A stretch of DNA of 64,000 bases from positions 186,001 to 250,000 of the forward strand of contig JAIXMG010000031.1 in assembly GCA_025201345.1 (NCBI GenBank). The letters are read 5' to 3'. Under the pieces are notes generated by a model, which saw only the letters and a program-made list of their open reading frames with translations, was not told where the DNA came from and made no database searches. This DNA comes from Thamnidium elegans. Its lineage: Eukaryota; Mucoromycota; Mucoromycetes; Mucorales; Mucoraceae. Position 1 is the stretch's first letter, and every line of letters begins with the position of its first letter. Made by a program: the position numbers and the translations under genes. This document shows positions 1-11,715 of the stretch, in pieces.

Positions 1-431
1 TATTATACATACTTGATAAAAAAATAAATCTACCTTTATCGATTGTACTTTCGTAAAATTCATATTTCATATCTGCTTTACTTTTGTGCCCTTCTTTATT
101 ACAATCTTTACATTCTAAATATGAAGTGATAAGTACCATACCGTATTAAGAGCGTTTATTCTAAAATACTTACGGGTGGTACCCGACGTTTCAGATTTTT
201 TTTCTGAAGCCTCAAGTATCTTCTTAATTATAAATGCTTTGAAAAAATTATTTGCTATTTTTATAAGCTAACGTTTTTTTTTTTAAAAAATAAACAATAA
301 ACCGTTTCCTCCCCTCAAACCTTATCTTAAAAAGAGCAGCTGCTCACCTTTTGCTATTTGGTTGGATGCGTTGTAAAAAATAATATATTTAATATATGAG
401 AAAGGAAAGACCTGTTAAAATGGTTTTCTGG

Positions 432-471
<40 letters not shown>

Positions 472-706
472 TTCTTTTGTTTTGTTTCAATGTGCGTAAA
501 GGTTAATATGAGACTAACGAAACTTTTTGTTAGCCAGCTCTAAAATGCAGAAATCTAACAGTAACTAATCATATAAAAGCTTAAAAAGTGGATCCTTTTT
601 TCTCACCATAAAAAAAAAAGTCCAGTGTTACAAAATAATTTAAGTTTTATATCTCTTCTTTCTTCTTTCGTACCTTTTTCTTTTTCTTTTTCTTTTTTTT
701 TTCAAT
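1..706. other. Intergenic region upstream of first acyl-CoA ligase, with T35 run
   Basis: No gene is recognisable. Positions 435-469 are an uninterrupted run of 35 T. The part from about 380 to 706 resembles the region before the second ligase (about 2925-3261): both contain a GAAAGGAAAGA-type block, a GAGACTAA block and a CTCACCATAAAAAAAA block in the same order. The tandem duplication therefore carried its promoter. A T/C-rich stretch directly precedes the start codon. Confidence 0.6.
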
Positions 707-2860
707 ATGGTTATTCAATCTCTTCTTCCGCCTATCGCTGTACCAGAGACAGGCCTTATTCAATTCATTTTTCAGAATACTCGCAAGACACCTGATAATA
801 GAAAACTTTTTATTGACGCTTTTACTGGAGAGAGTTTAACCTACGGTCAACTTAAAGATAGTATTTTATGTTTCGCTGCTACTCTTCAAGATAAGTTTAA
901 TTTTCAAAGAGGAGATGTTGTAGCCATATATTCACCCAATCAAGTAAGATGTGATTTTTTATTTGTCTTGTTTATCGCATCTTTTTAACAAAATTGACTC
1001 TTTTTTTAGATGGATTATTCTGTGCCTTTACTTGGTACTGTGGCTGCAGGTACATAAAAATAAATAAATAATTAAATTTATACATGTATTGAATTGTATA
1101 ATTAGGCGGAGCCGTTTCTCCCGCTAACCCGGCATACACTTCTAGTGAACTCGCTTATCAACTTCAAATGACAAGCGCAAAGATTTTAATCGCTCATGAA
1201 ACAAATGTGGAAATAGCAGTGAAAGCTGCGGATATGGTAGGCCTTTCTAGATCTCGTATATTTGTGTTTGGAAAAAACCAAGTCCAGGGAATTGATCCTT
1301 GGTTTCAGGTCTTTATGGGAGAACGCAGAGCCACTCTTATTTCTTTAACTGCACAAGAAGCTAAAGAAACTGTCGTGTATCTTTGCTTTTCGTCTGGTAC
1401 TACAGGTAAATTTTATATCAATTTTTTTTTTAAATACAAACTACTAATCACAAAAGATATTATTAGGAAAAAGTAAGGGTGTTATGACGACGTGAGTAAT
1501 TTTTTTTTTTTGCTTGGGAACAGCTTATATTAATTACCAAAAATAGACATGCCAATATTACAGCCAACATATTGCAATATGAAGGTTCAGAGGGTGCATC
1601 TATAAATGGTGATAAAGATAGAATGCTTGGAGTTTTACCTTTCTTTCATATATTTGGTCTTTCGCTTTTAATACATATTGCTATTTATCTCGGTACGCCT
1701 GTATACGTAATGTCCAGATTTGACCTGGTTAAATTTTGTGAGACAATCCAAAAGGAAAAAATCACTTTTTCTGCTCTGGTTCCTCCTATTGTTTTATTGT
1801 TAGCTAAAGATCCTGTCGTTGGTAACTACGATTTAAGCTCTTTAAATCTCGTTATTTGTGGTGCGGCCCCACTAAGTGCAGAACTTTCTCAACAAACAAG
1901 AAAACGTTTGCCTACTACGATAATTAAACAAGCTTATGGTCTTACAGAAACCTCTCCTTTTGCCTCTGTTGAACGTACCGACGATGTAGTAGATGGTAAT
2001 TTGTCGTAGTACAGAAAAAAATTATCCACTTTTTTTTTTACTCACACGCGTTTTTTTTACACACGTACGCAGGTTCTATTGGTTTCTTGCTTTCTAGCAT
2101 GTCGATTAAAATTGTAGATGATGATGGTGTTGGTAAAATAAATATAGTAACCAATATCAAGTATATGATTTTTTTTTTAAAAAAGAAAGTTATGTTTTAT
2201 AGAATTGCCTCTTGGACAACGTGGCGAATTATGGCTTAAAGGTCCTAACATTATGAAGGTAAAATTAAAATATGAAATTCATGCAACAAATTAACTTCTT
2301 TTATTGTAGGGCTATATTAATAACCCTAAAGCTACTGCGGAATGTATTGATAAAGAAGGATATTTCCATTCTGGAGATATTGCCACTCAAGACCATGATG
2401 GTCGGTTATATATTGTTGACCGAAAGAAGGAATTGATCAAGTATAAAGGATTCCAAGTGCCTCCTGCTGAATTGGAAGGAATTTTGGTAAAAAAAAAAAA
2501 AGAGCGAGTAAAACTCTTCAAAAAGAATATTGTACTTACTTTTTTTTTTTTTTTTTTTGTATGTAGCTTACATCACCTATCGTTACAGATTGTGCGGTTA
2601 TTGGCTTATATGATGCTTCTCAAGCTACTGAACTTCCTAGAGGTTATATTACTTTGGCAGCTAATGTTCCTGCTACGGAAGAAACAGCAGAAATTATCAA
2701 GAAGTTCGTTGCCGATAAAGTGGTGTATTATAAACAGTTACGTAGTATCGTATTTATTGACGAAATTCCTAAAAGTCCATCAGGAAAGGTTCTTCGTAGA
2801 GTCTTGCGTGATGCTGCTGCTGAGGAACAAGTATCGCAAAAGCAAAAGTCTAAACTTTAG
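707..2860 (+). CDS. 4-coumarate-CoA-ligase-like acyl-CoA synthetase, peroxisomal (copy 1)
   Basis: Adenylate-forming enzyme that would activate a carboxylic acid to its CoA thioester via an acyl-AMP. Nine exons (707-943, 1010-1049, 1106-1405, a 25-nt exon 1467-1491, 1547-1995, 2073-2132, 2203-2258, 2310-2486, 2567-2860) sum to 545 aa, the normal length of the 4CL family. Visible ANL motifs are the P-loop [19 protein letters not shown], the GELWLKGP hinge, [29 protein letters not shown], and the catalytic lysine in [10 protein letters not shown]. The last three residues are SKL, a type 1 peroxisomal targeting signal. The ATG at 707 begins the conserved N-terminus MVIQSLLPP that is shared with copy 2. 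Fungal members act on fatty or phenylpropanoid-like acids; the substrate cannot be told from sequence. Confidence 0.93.
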
Positions 2861-3261
2861 TAAATTAGTTTAAAAAATAAATTATAATTGTTCTGTCAAA
2901 CCTTAAAAAGCTTTGTTGTAAGAAGCGGTGTTGAAAAAGGAAAGATCTGTCAAAATAGTTTTGGGTTAGTTTTTGTTTTTTTGTTTCAAAGTATACAGCA
3001 TGATATGAAAGGGTAGTACGAGACTAATAAAAATTTATTCACCAAGATTCCTTTTTTTTTTTTACTGACCGCACATTCTTATGACGTAGACTCGAGAGTA
3101 TAAGCCAATGAAACAAAAAGACTTTAAGCGGATGAATTTATAAATTTCATTACCATATCTTTTTCTCACCATAAAAAAAAATTAGGTATTACAAAATAGT
3201 TTAAATTTTATCCCTTTTATCCCTTTTGCTTTTACTTTTCTTTCATACCTTTTTTTTTAAT
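2861..3261. promoter_or_regulatory. Spacer and duplicated promoter of second ligase
   Basis: About 400 bp between the tandem ligases. The distal part (from about 2925) repeats sequence found before copy 1, including a GGAAAGAYCTGT-like block, a GAGACTAATAAA block and CTCACCATAAAAAAAA near 3168-3182. Both copies therefore probably kept related regulation. A pyrimidine-rich stretch precedes the ATG at 3262. Confidence 0.5.
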
Positions 3262-5380
3262 ATGGTTATTCAATCTCTTCTTCCCCCTGTCACTATACCA
3301 GAGACAGGTATTCTTCAATTCCTTTTTAAGAATACTCACAAGACGCCTGAGGATAGAAAACTTTATATCGATGCTTTTACTGGAGAGAGTTTAACCTATG
3401 GTCAACTTAAAGACAATATCTTACGTTTCGCTGCTACTCTTCAAGATAAATTTAATTTCCAAAAAGGAGATGTTGTAGCCATCTATTCGCCTAATCAAGT
3501 AATATGCGATTTTTTTTTTCGTTTATTTATCACATGTTTTTAACAAAATCGATTTTTAGATGGATTATTCTGTACCTTTACTTGGCGCTGTAGCTGCAGG
3601 TACATCAAAAATAACAATAATTAAATTTATATATATGCTGAACAATATAATTAGGTGGTGCTGCTTCTCCTGCTAATCCTGCTTATACTCCTAATGAACT
3701 CGCATATCAACTTGAAATGACAAGTGCAAAAATTTTAATAGCACATGAAGCTAACATTGAATCGGCTCTTGCAGCCGCGGATTTGGTTGGACTCGCTAGA
3801 TCCAATGTGTTTGTATTTGGCAAACAAACCATTCATGGTGCTTTTCCTTATACTCAAGTTCTTTTAGGTCAACGTAAAGCCACACTTATTGAGTTAAGTG
3901 CACAGGAAGCTAAAGATACTGTCGCTTACCTTTGTTTCTCTTCTGGTACTACAGGTAATTTAAACAGTTTCCGGATTTTTAAATATTGGTATTACAAAAA
4001 ACGTATTAATAGTTAAAGAACTACAGGTAAAAGCAAGGGTGTTATGACAACGTAAGTAACTATTAAGAATTTTTTAGGTCGGGAAAAATACTAATATATG
4101 AATTAAAATAGACATACCAATATTACAGCCAATATGGTTCAATATGAAGCCTTGGATGGTAAATACGTTAGTGGTGCCAAAGACAAGATGATCGGTGTTT
4201 TACCTTTCTTCCATATCTTTGGCCTTACACTTTTAATGCATGTGGCTGTTTATCTTGGTACACCTGTTTATGTGATGCCCAAGTTCGATTTGATTAAGTT
4301 TTGCGAGACAGTCCAAAGCGAAAAAATCACTTACACATGTCTTGTACCACCCATTATTTTACTCTTAGCTAAACACCCTATCATTGACAAGTACGACTTG
4401 AGCTCGTTAAAACTTGTTATTTGTGGTGCCGCTCCTTTAAGTGGCGAACTTTCGCAGCAGGTCAATAAACGTTTGCCTACCATGGTAGTTAAGCAAGGTT
4501 ATGGACTAACAGAAACTTCCCCTTGTGCTGTGATTGAACCCACTGATCGTGTTGTTTCTGGTATTGTTGTATTACAGAAATACAGGAAATATTTTTGCTC
4601 ACATGTAATTTTGATTTAGGTTCTATTGGTTATCTTGTTTCAAATATGACCGCTAAGATCGTAGATGATGATGGCGTTGGTATAGTAGATATGATGTGCA
4701 TAACTTGTAGATCCGAGGTTTCTAAATTTATGCTTAAATAGAATTGCCTACTGGTCAACGTGGTGAATTATGGCTTAAGGGCCCTAATATTATGAAGGTA
4801 AATAAGTAAAAAAGAATATATTCATGCAGTAAATTAACTTATTTTATTGTAGGGTTACATTAACAACCCTGAAGCCACTGCTGATTGTATTGATGAAGAA
4901 GGATACTTCCATTCTGGTGATATTGCCATTCAAGATAACAAGGGTCATTTCTTTATTGTTGACAGAAAGAAGGAATTAATCAAGTATAAGGGTTTCCAGG
5001 TACCTCCTGCTGAATTGGAAGGCATTTTGGTAAAAAAAAAAAAAAAAAATTGTAAACGTATTTTTATATACTAATACTTTATATAGCTTACCTCACCCGT
5101 TGTTGCTGATTGTGCAGTTATTGGCGTATACGATGCTTCTCAAGCTACTGAACTTCCTAGAGGTTATATTACTTTGGCAGCTAATGTTCCTGCTACGGAA
5201 GAAACAGCAGAAATTATCAAGAAGTTCGTTGCCGATAAAGTGGTGTATTATAAACAGTTACGTAGTATCGTATTTATTGACGAAATCCCAAAGAGTGCTG
5301 CTGGTAAGATTCTCCGTAGAGTTTTGCGTGATGCTGCCGAAGCTGAACAGGAGTCACAAAAGCAAAAGTCTAAGCTTTAA
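3262..5380 (+). CDS. 4-coumarate-CoA-ligase-like acyl-CoA synthetase, peroxisomal (copy 2)
   Basis: Tandem duplicate of the upstream ligase, with the same multi-exon structure at equivalent sites, including the tiny exon encoding GKSKGVMTT. It has the P-loop [61 protein letters not shown] and [10 protein letters not shown] with the catalytic Lys. It ends in SKL, so import into peroxisomes is expected. Most exons differ clearly from copy 1, and the AMP-binding core shows many substitutions around HGAFPYTQ against GIDPWFQ. Positions 5132-5286 are nevertheless identical to 2612-2766, a likely gene-conversion tract. The divergence in the acid-binding region allows different substrate ranges for the two enzymes. 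Confidence 0.93.
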
Positions 5381-6240
5381 AACTCTAGATAATTAAAACC
5401 CTATTTGTTTAATATTATTTATTCTGAAATAATAAGTAATAATATAATATAAATTTCTAATTTACCGATAAATAAAAATAAACAGTGATTTGTAAGTAAT
5501 GTCAAAAAAAGTAAATAGTTTAAATATTCTTACCAAGCATATAACAAGCACATAGCAACATTACCGGTAAAAGAGAATGGTACATTTCGGTTCGTGTAAG
5601 AGCATTTACTATATTTGTGTCGGACTACATGTATTAATAAATGTCTAATACACCTGTGTCGCTTAGAGTTTTTATAGAGCCTTAGAAAATAGTTTCTCTT
5701 AGACTCTGTATATTTTTTTTTAAGAATTGAAATAACTCGTTTAATATGACGGAATGTAGATAATTAGACAGTGATGTTATGGTTATAATATATGAGTTTT
5801 TCTTTTGTGGAAAAAAAAAGTATAATTTATGATAAAATAGATTCACCTTTTTATATGTAAGCAAGTAGTTTTATGTAATACGTGTATGCCTTTCAAAAGT
5901 ATCTTTCCTATGATGCGGCGGTGTCAGTACAAATGGGTCCTGCGAATAAAAGATAACACACCACACTTTTTTAATCAACCGTGTAAATCGACTGTGCTTC
6001 TCATTTTTATCGCCGGTTATATGATTATACCGAAAACATAGAACTGACTAAATTCGCTTTTTGGGAACCCAAAAGACGCGGTAAAAAAAAAAAAGGTAAC
6101 GGGGGATAAAGACATAGCACCAATGGTATTGCCTCGTTTAAAATTTTTCTGAAACCCAGAACAAAAAAAAAAATTGTCTGTCAAATTTTTTTCTCGTTCT
6201 CTCTCTTTTCTCTTTTCTATATAATATTTAATAGTTAGAT
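5381..6240. other. Intergenic region between ligase copy 2 and MFS exporter
   Basis: No protein or RNA gene was recognised in 860 bp. The ORF-like stretch on the minus strand around 5682-5864 is low in complexity and has no family resemblance. The last 60 bp before the MFS start are pyrimidine-rich (TCTCTCTTTTCTC), as before other genes here. Confidence 0.6.
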
Positions 6241-8514
6241 ATGCCGCATAATATAGAAACGCATGATATGAGCAGTAGCACAGGACCTACGAGGAGGTCG
6301 TCTGTGGCTGCTACTTTAGCTGATCAGAATTTTAAAGGGAAAACAGACGAATATTTCCCTCAAAATGCTGAATCAGTTATAGAAGAACAACCAAAGAAAA
6401 AGACAAATCTGTTTGTAGTTTTCAGTGGACTTCAACTTTCTTTATTTTTAGCTGCTTTGGACAGGTAAAAAACAATTTTAAATCTTAAAGGAAAGGGTTC
6501 GATCTAATTTGTTTGTACGTATAGTACTATTGTTGCACCCGCTTTACCTCGTATCGGATCTGATTTTAATCAAATGACAGCAGTCTCTTGGGTTGCTACT
6601 GCATATATTTTAACATTCGATGTCTTTCGTAAGTTTCGACATTTGCTAAAAAAGAAAAAGATCGAAATATTAATTCATTTTTTAGAACCATTGTTTGCAA
6701 AGTTTTCAGATATTTTTGGAAGAAAGTTAATTCTTATGTTTGGAATTGTTGTGTTTTTAATCGGATCTTTGCTTTGTGGTGTAGCCAATGTAAGTTATAT
6801 ACAAACAAAATATATGTATATATGTATACTTATTATGTAGTCTATGATTATGTTGATTATTTCTAGAGCTATTGCTGGTATCGGTGGTGCTGGTATTTTT
6901 TCAATGGTATACTTTTTTTTTTTTTTGCTTAAAAAGGCGATCATTAATTTTTTTTTTTTTTTTTTTTAGGTTTTTATCATTATCTCCGATTTAGTTCCTT
7001 TAGAGCAAAGAGGAAGTTACCAAGGGTAAGAGGAGGATAACAAGTAAAGAAAAAAAAATGTTAACATTATGTGATCTATTAGTGTCGTCAACTCTGTATT
7101 TGCATTATCTAGTGTTTGTGGTCCTTTAATCGGTGTAAGTAAACCTTCTTTTTTTTGTAAACAAATGCGGGCGATCAATAACATAACATAAACTTTTTTC
7201 ATACAGGGAAGTTTCACTGATTACGTAACATGGAGATGGAATTTTTATATCAAGTAAGTTACCAAATATAAGAAAAAAAGACAAAAACTAACATACAATA
7301 TAGTTTACCTATTGGAGCAGTAGCCATGATTCTCTTATTTGTATTTTTAAGATTACCCGTACCTCAAGGTAACTTGAAGGAAAAGTTGAAGCGTATTGAT
7401 TATTTGGGTGCTATTATTGTACTTGTCTTTGCCACATTATTTTTATTGGCAATGAATTTTGGTGGTCAACTCTATCCTTGGAAATCTGCAGCAGTCATTG
7501 TACCTTTAGTTTTGTCGGTTCTCTTGGTAGCTGCGTTAGTCTATGTTGAAAATAAAGCAAAAGAACCTTTAATGCCTCCTCGGTTATTTAAAAACGTTTC
7601 CGTTGCTTCAGTTTTAGCTACCAATTGGTTCTTTGGTATGACTTTCTTTAGTATGATTTATTATCTTCCTATTTATTTTCAGGTCGTACGCGGTGATTCC
7701 GCTATGTGGTCCGGTATTCGTTTGATCCCCATGGAAATGATGATTGCGGTATTTTCTACCTTTTCAGGTGTGTTTATTTCTAAAAAGGGTATCTTCAAGC
7801 CATTGTAAGTATTTATATATATACATATATGCTGAATGGCTGAAAATTGATTTTTTTTTTTGTAGGCTTCCTATCGGTATGAGTTTATTAACCATCTGTG
7901 TTGGTTTAATATCATTATTCGGTGAAGATACTTCTTATTCTATGATTTATGGATGTACCGTAATTGGTGGTACCGGTATGGGTTTTATGTTCTCATCTGC
8001 TATTATTGCGTTGCAAGCATGCGCTGAACCCAAGGATCTCGGCGTTGTTACAGGCCTTGGTAACTTTACTCGTATTCTTGGTGGTGCTTTGGGTGTTGCT
8101 ATCGCTTCAGCTATTTTGAACTCTTCGTTAGCAAAGGAATTACCAAAACATGTACCAGTTGATATCGTTCAAAAGGTCTTGGACTCATCTGAATATGTTC
8201 GTCACGGATGTCCACCTGAATACTTTGATATTGTACTTACTAGTTATCTTGAAGCACTTCGTTTAATTTGGTATATTATTACAGCGATGTGTGGTGTTGG
8301 ATTTTGTTGCTCTTTAAACGTTAGAAATGCTCGTGTTCTCGCTACTCCCGAGGAGGAAGAGGTCACTCTTGAAAAAATCGAAACTCCACCTTTATCTAGT
8401 GCTGAATATCATCGCCATCCTATTGATGAAGCTATTGTATCGGTCAATATGGAGCCTCCTAAAGATGCTATCGAACCCCATCATGGTGCTGATATAAACA
8501 ATAGAAAATCTTAA
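6241..8514 (+). CDS. MFS drug:H+ antiporter, DHA2 (14-TM) type
   Basis: Plasma-membrane proton-coupled exporter of the major facilitator superfamily. A hydrophilic N-terminus of about 55 residues is followed by FVVFSGLQLSLFLAALDSTIVAPALPRI (the LDxTIVxxALP motif of DHA2 proteins). Next come SWVATAYILT, the loop motif FAKFSDIFGRK, and RAIAGIGGAGIFSMVFIIISDLVPLEQRG. The family motif GPLIGG appears as [29 protein letters not shown]. Many short introns interrupt the first half, for example after 6464 and after 6628, and the C-terminal half lies in two long exons. The tail (EEEEVTLEKIETPP) is acidic and cytosolic. Substrate unknown; multidrug or toxin efflux is typical. Confidence 0.9.
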
Positions 8515-8801
8515 AGGCTTCATTTTTTTTTACTGCATTTTATTTATTTATTTTTATTAATTTATACATTTATCCCCCCTTTACTTGTAGATAAAGGTTC
8601 CATTCTTTTTTATTTTAGACTCTACTTAACCCCATTTTTTTTTATTATAGAAAGTAGTTCAATTAATACATGCAATTTTATGCGCACAGACCTTTCTTGT
8701 TTTGGTTTGGTTTGGCGTGAGAGTTTTTCACTTGTAATCTATCAAAATTTAAAGCATCACTTTTATGTTTATCTCTTTTTCTCCTTTTTTTTCTCTAAAA
8801 A
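8515..8801. other. Short intergenic region before Sel1 gene
   Basis: AT-rich spacer with no recognised gene; a C6 tract lies at about 8573-8578. The promoter of the downstream Sel1 gene should lie here. Confidence 0.5.
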
Positions 8802-10214
8802 ATGAAAATAATATACGAGATTGAAGGTAACTCTCTTAACCCTGGTGACAGGGACCTTTATAATGGAATAAAAGAGATAAACAAAGATAACTATTAAGGA
8901 GCACTATATCATTTTGAAAAGTCTTCACATTATCAAAATGAATATGGAATGCTTTTTAATGCTATTCTTCAGTTTACTGGGTTCGGATCGATTACAAGAG
9001 ATCCACGAAAGGCTATGAATATATTTAAAATGATTTCGTATGCTTACAACAATCCCGTGGCATTATTCTTTATAGGAATTATGTATTTAGAAGGAGATGA
9101 AGGTGTGCCTGTCAAAAGAAAGGCTGGGATACATTGGTTGACTTTAGCTGCTAATGAAGGGTGGAAGTATGCTATGGGTCTTTTGGGATGGGTTTATTCC
9201 ACGAATGAGCATGGTAAAATTGATCATAAGAAGGCTTTAGAATGGTTCAAGGAAGTGGCTATGGTTCATATCTGTGATACTGACTCAATTAACGATGGAC
9301 TGTATTACTTGTTTGGAAATAAGAAATTCAAATTGGATTTAACTGGTTTTCGTCCAGTACAGGTTCAAATGATACATCAAATGAATAATGAAAATATTAT
9401 TTCGCTTCAAAAGTGGGTCAATCAATACGATATGATACTCCCCTCCTTGATGAAAAGAATATTGAATTTAAGTATTTGGGATATTTTAACTGATAGAAGG
9501 TCAATTATTGTCTCTGTTTGCCAGTATTACATATCAGTTATTTACTCTATGGGAATGAACGGAGTTCATATGGATATCCGTCGATCCATTTATTGGGCAG
9601 GAAAAGCTATTAAAAACGGAAACCCTGAAGCTTGTAACCAACTAGGCACCTTTTATGAACTTGGTATAGGCGTAGAAAAAAAATATACGGAAGCATTGAA
9701 ATATTACGAAGCATCTGACAATGTCGAAGCTACTTTCTGGGCCGGTACTTTTTACTATGGTGGAAAAGTTATAGATAGAGATCATGAGGTAGCGTTAGCT
9801 TATTTCGAGGTGGTGATTTCGCTTGAAAAACATGGCCTATCTTACCTTTTTATGGGCAAGATTTATAAAGATGGAAAAGATGGTGTTGGACAAAATTATC
9901 AGAAATCAGTTGATTGTTTTAATATGGCTCTTTTGCTGGGTTTACCTGAAGCAGCTACAGAAATTGGTATCTTGTATCGTAATGGTCTTGGTGTACAAAA
10001 GGATAATCAAAAAGCATATGGTTGGTTTTTGAAGGGGGCACTTATGGGTTGTCCAAAATCATATTATGCGCTTGGACTTATTCATTTTAATGGTGGTGAT
10101 GTGGCTGTCGATTATGATAAAGCATTTACATATTTTGTGCTGTCATCAATAGGTGGATTTGAACCAGCCTACCATATGTTGAGACAAGTATCAGATTTCA
10201 TTGAACTCCAGTAG
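8802..10214 (+). CDS. Sel1-repeat protein (paralogue 1) with in-frame stop after 31 codons
   Basis: Tandem Sel1-like (TPR-type) helical repeats of about 36 residues fill the protein, e.g. ALFFIGIMYLEGDEGVPVKRKAGIHWLTLAANEG and ACNQLGTFYELGIGVEKKYTEALKYYEASDN. Such proteins are scaffolds; no enzyme function is implied. The ATG at 8802 gives MKIIYEIEG, matching the start of the paralogue at 43065 (MEIIFNIG). The frame is open on both sides of TAA 8895-8897, where the paralogue has CAA (Gln). Two readings fit. The first is a nonsense mutation, leaving translation from Met 8949 (421 aa) or a pseudogene. The second is a 72-bp intron 8827-8898, whose donor falls exactly where the paralogues splice (after 25 coding bases) and whose use keeps frame (446 aa) but loses the PGDRD segment. 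Confidence 0.65.
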
Positions 10215-10559
10215 AATCGAACAATAATGAACAGTATTTTTTTTTAAAAAAAGACTTCTGTATATCACTTAAATAAAGCTTTTAAAAAATACAATAAAAA
10301 TATTTCGTCACGACCTGGATTTATACATAAAAATAGTCCAAATTATGAGCGTGTTTTCCCCCCTATCTCCCAACAATGCAAAATACTGAATCCTATATAT
10401 TCCTCTTTACGTATCTATCCACTGCAAAAAAAGGTACTTATCATATCAGTTAAAAAAGCCATAAAAAATAAAAAAAAAGATCCTTATGTATATTTTATGT
10501 AAGTTTTTTTGTTTGTTTTTTTAGGTACAATCAATTTTTAACAAGTTTTTTTTTTTCTT
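10215..10559. other. Intergenic region between convergent Sel1 and SmD3 genes
   Basis: 3' flanks of two convergent genes. It holds a T9A7 palindrome near 10237-10252 and AT-rich polyadenylation-like sequence (AATAAA at about 10271). Nothing else was recognised. Confidence 0.5.
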
Positions 10560-11126
10560 TTAGAATCTAGGTGGGGGACCACCACGACCTCTAAATCCGC
10601 CACGACCTCCTCTTCCTCTTGCTATTTACATATAAAAAAAGAGAGTATTTTAGTTAAGTATGAACTTTGAGGGGTCAAGTATTTATATTTACCTTGTTGA
10701 GCACGTGCGACAGTAGCTCTTCCTCTACCCAAACCAATACCTCTACCCTTAAGACCACCAGGTCCAGCTCCCTTGAACATGGGGGCATTCTTTAACATAT
10801 CGGGTACAATGAAGAATCGAACGTGAGATCCACGAATGTAAACTTGATCCAATTGTGAAACTCTTCCATCACGTGCAGTTACTGTAATATCTCTTAATTG
10901 AATGTTCATGTTGTCTTCAGCTAAAATAAAAAAAGAAGATATGTATACACGAGTTAAATAAATAAATAAAAAAAACTTATTCATCTTGCATTTCTCATTT
11001 TTTTTCTTCTTCTTTGTATGTACCTTCTAATAATTTTCCACGGTAAAGTTGACCTGTCTTTAATTCTAAAGAGATAATGTGACCTTGAGCTTCGTGAAGA
11101 AGTTTAATAGGAACGCCGATAGTCAT
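10560..11126 (-). CDS. SMD3: Small nuclear ribonucleoprotein Sm D3
   Basis: Core Sm protein; with six others it forms the heptameric ring on U1, U2, U4 and U5 snRNAs. Three exons (11024-11126, 10693-10920, 10560-10621 on the minus strand) give 130 aa. The Sm1 motif reads [38 protein letters not shown], and the Sm2 motif lies in [23 protein letters not shown], which is diagnostic of D3. The C-terminus is an RG-rich tail ([12 protein letters not shown], then [14 protein letters not shown]), the usual site of symmetric arginine methylation. The start [12 protein letters not shown] is the normal family start. It is divergent with RCL1, about 590 bp apart. Confidence 0.96.
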
Positions 11127-11715
11127 GATGTATAGTAGATTATAAAAAAGTGGTCTTAAAAGAAAAGCAAAAAAAAAAAAAAAAAAAGAAGACAGAAATA
11201 GAAGGTAAAAAAATTATAGGTGACGTATTTATTAGCGCTGATTATGATTGGCCTAACAAAGTACATATATATTTTGATTGTAAAAACGTCGCTTTTAATT
11301 TTTCTTCTCTTTTTGTAGCATTACATCAACTTTGTTCATACTGCAGAACACAATTTATAACGTATCGACTTGTATTTGATTTTTGTGTTTGAAAGGGAAA
11401 ATTAAAAATTAACTGATAGCAGTCATTGAAAACAAAGGAAATCTATCCACTCTCAATACAATTGATTCTAATTCATCACTCTATTTATTTTCCCGTCATC
11501 ATATCTAATATAAACACCTAAAAAGGAACACCTTATTGTCATTGTAATCGAACATAAAGTGCATTTTACTTCTAAGCCACATAGCAGAGAGCAAAAAAGT
11601 AAAGCATTAAAAAAATAAGAGACCGTGACTTGCTATTCAATTTCCCTTTCCAAAAAAAAGACAAGTTTAAAAAAAAAGATCATTTGAATATTAAGAAACA
11701 TAACCTTTTTTTTCC
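11127..11715. promoter_or_regulatory. Divergent promoter region between SmD3 and RCL1
   Basis: 590 bp separate the start codons of two oppositely transcribed RNA-processing genes. It contains A-runs next to each start. No RNA gene or convincing ORF was seen: the frame at 11150-11392 is low-complexity Lys at its start and resembles no family. Confidence 0.5.

Noticed and set aside
6490..6510. tRNA B-box-like GGGTTCGATCTAA
   Set aside because: Lies in an intron of the MFS exporter; no A-box or cloverleaf could be built upstream.
11150..11392. Possible small ORF upstream of RCL1
   Set aside because: Begins with poly-Lys from an A-run, overlaps the divergent promoter and matches nothing known.
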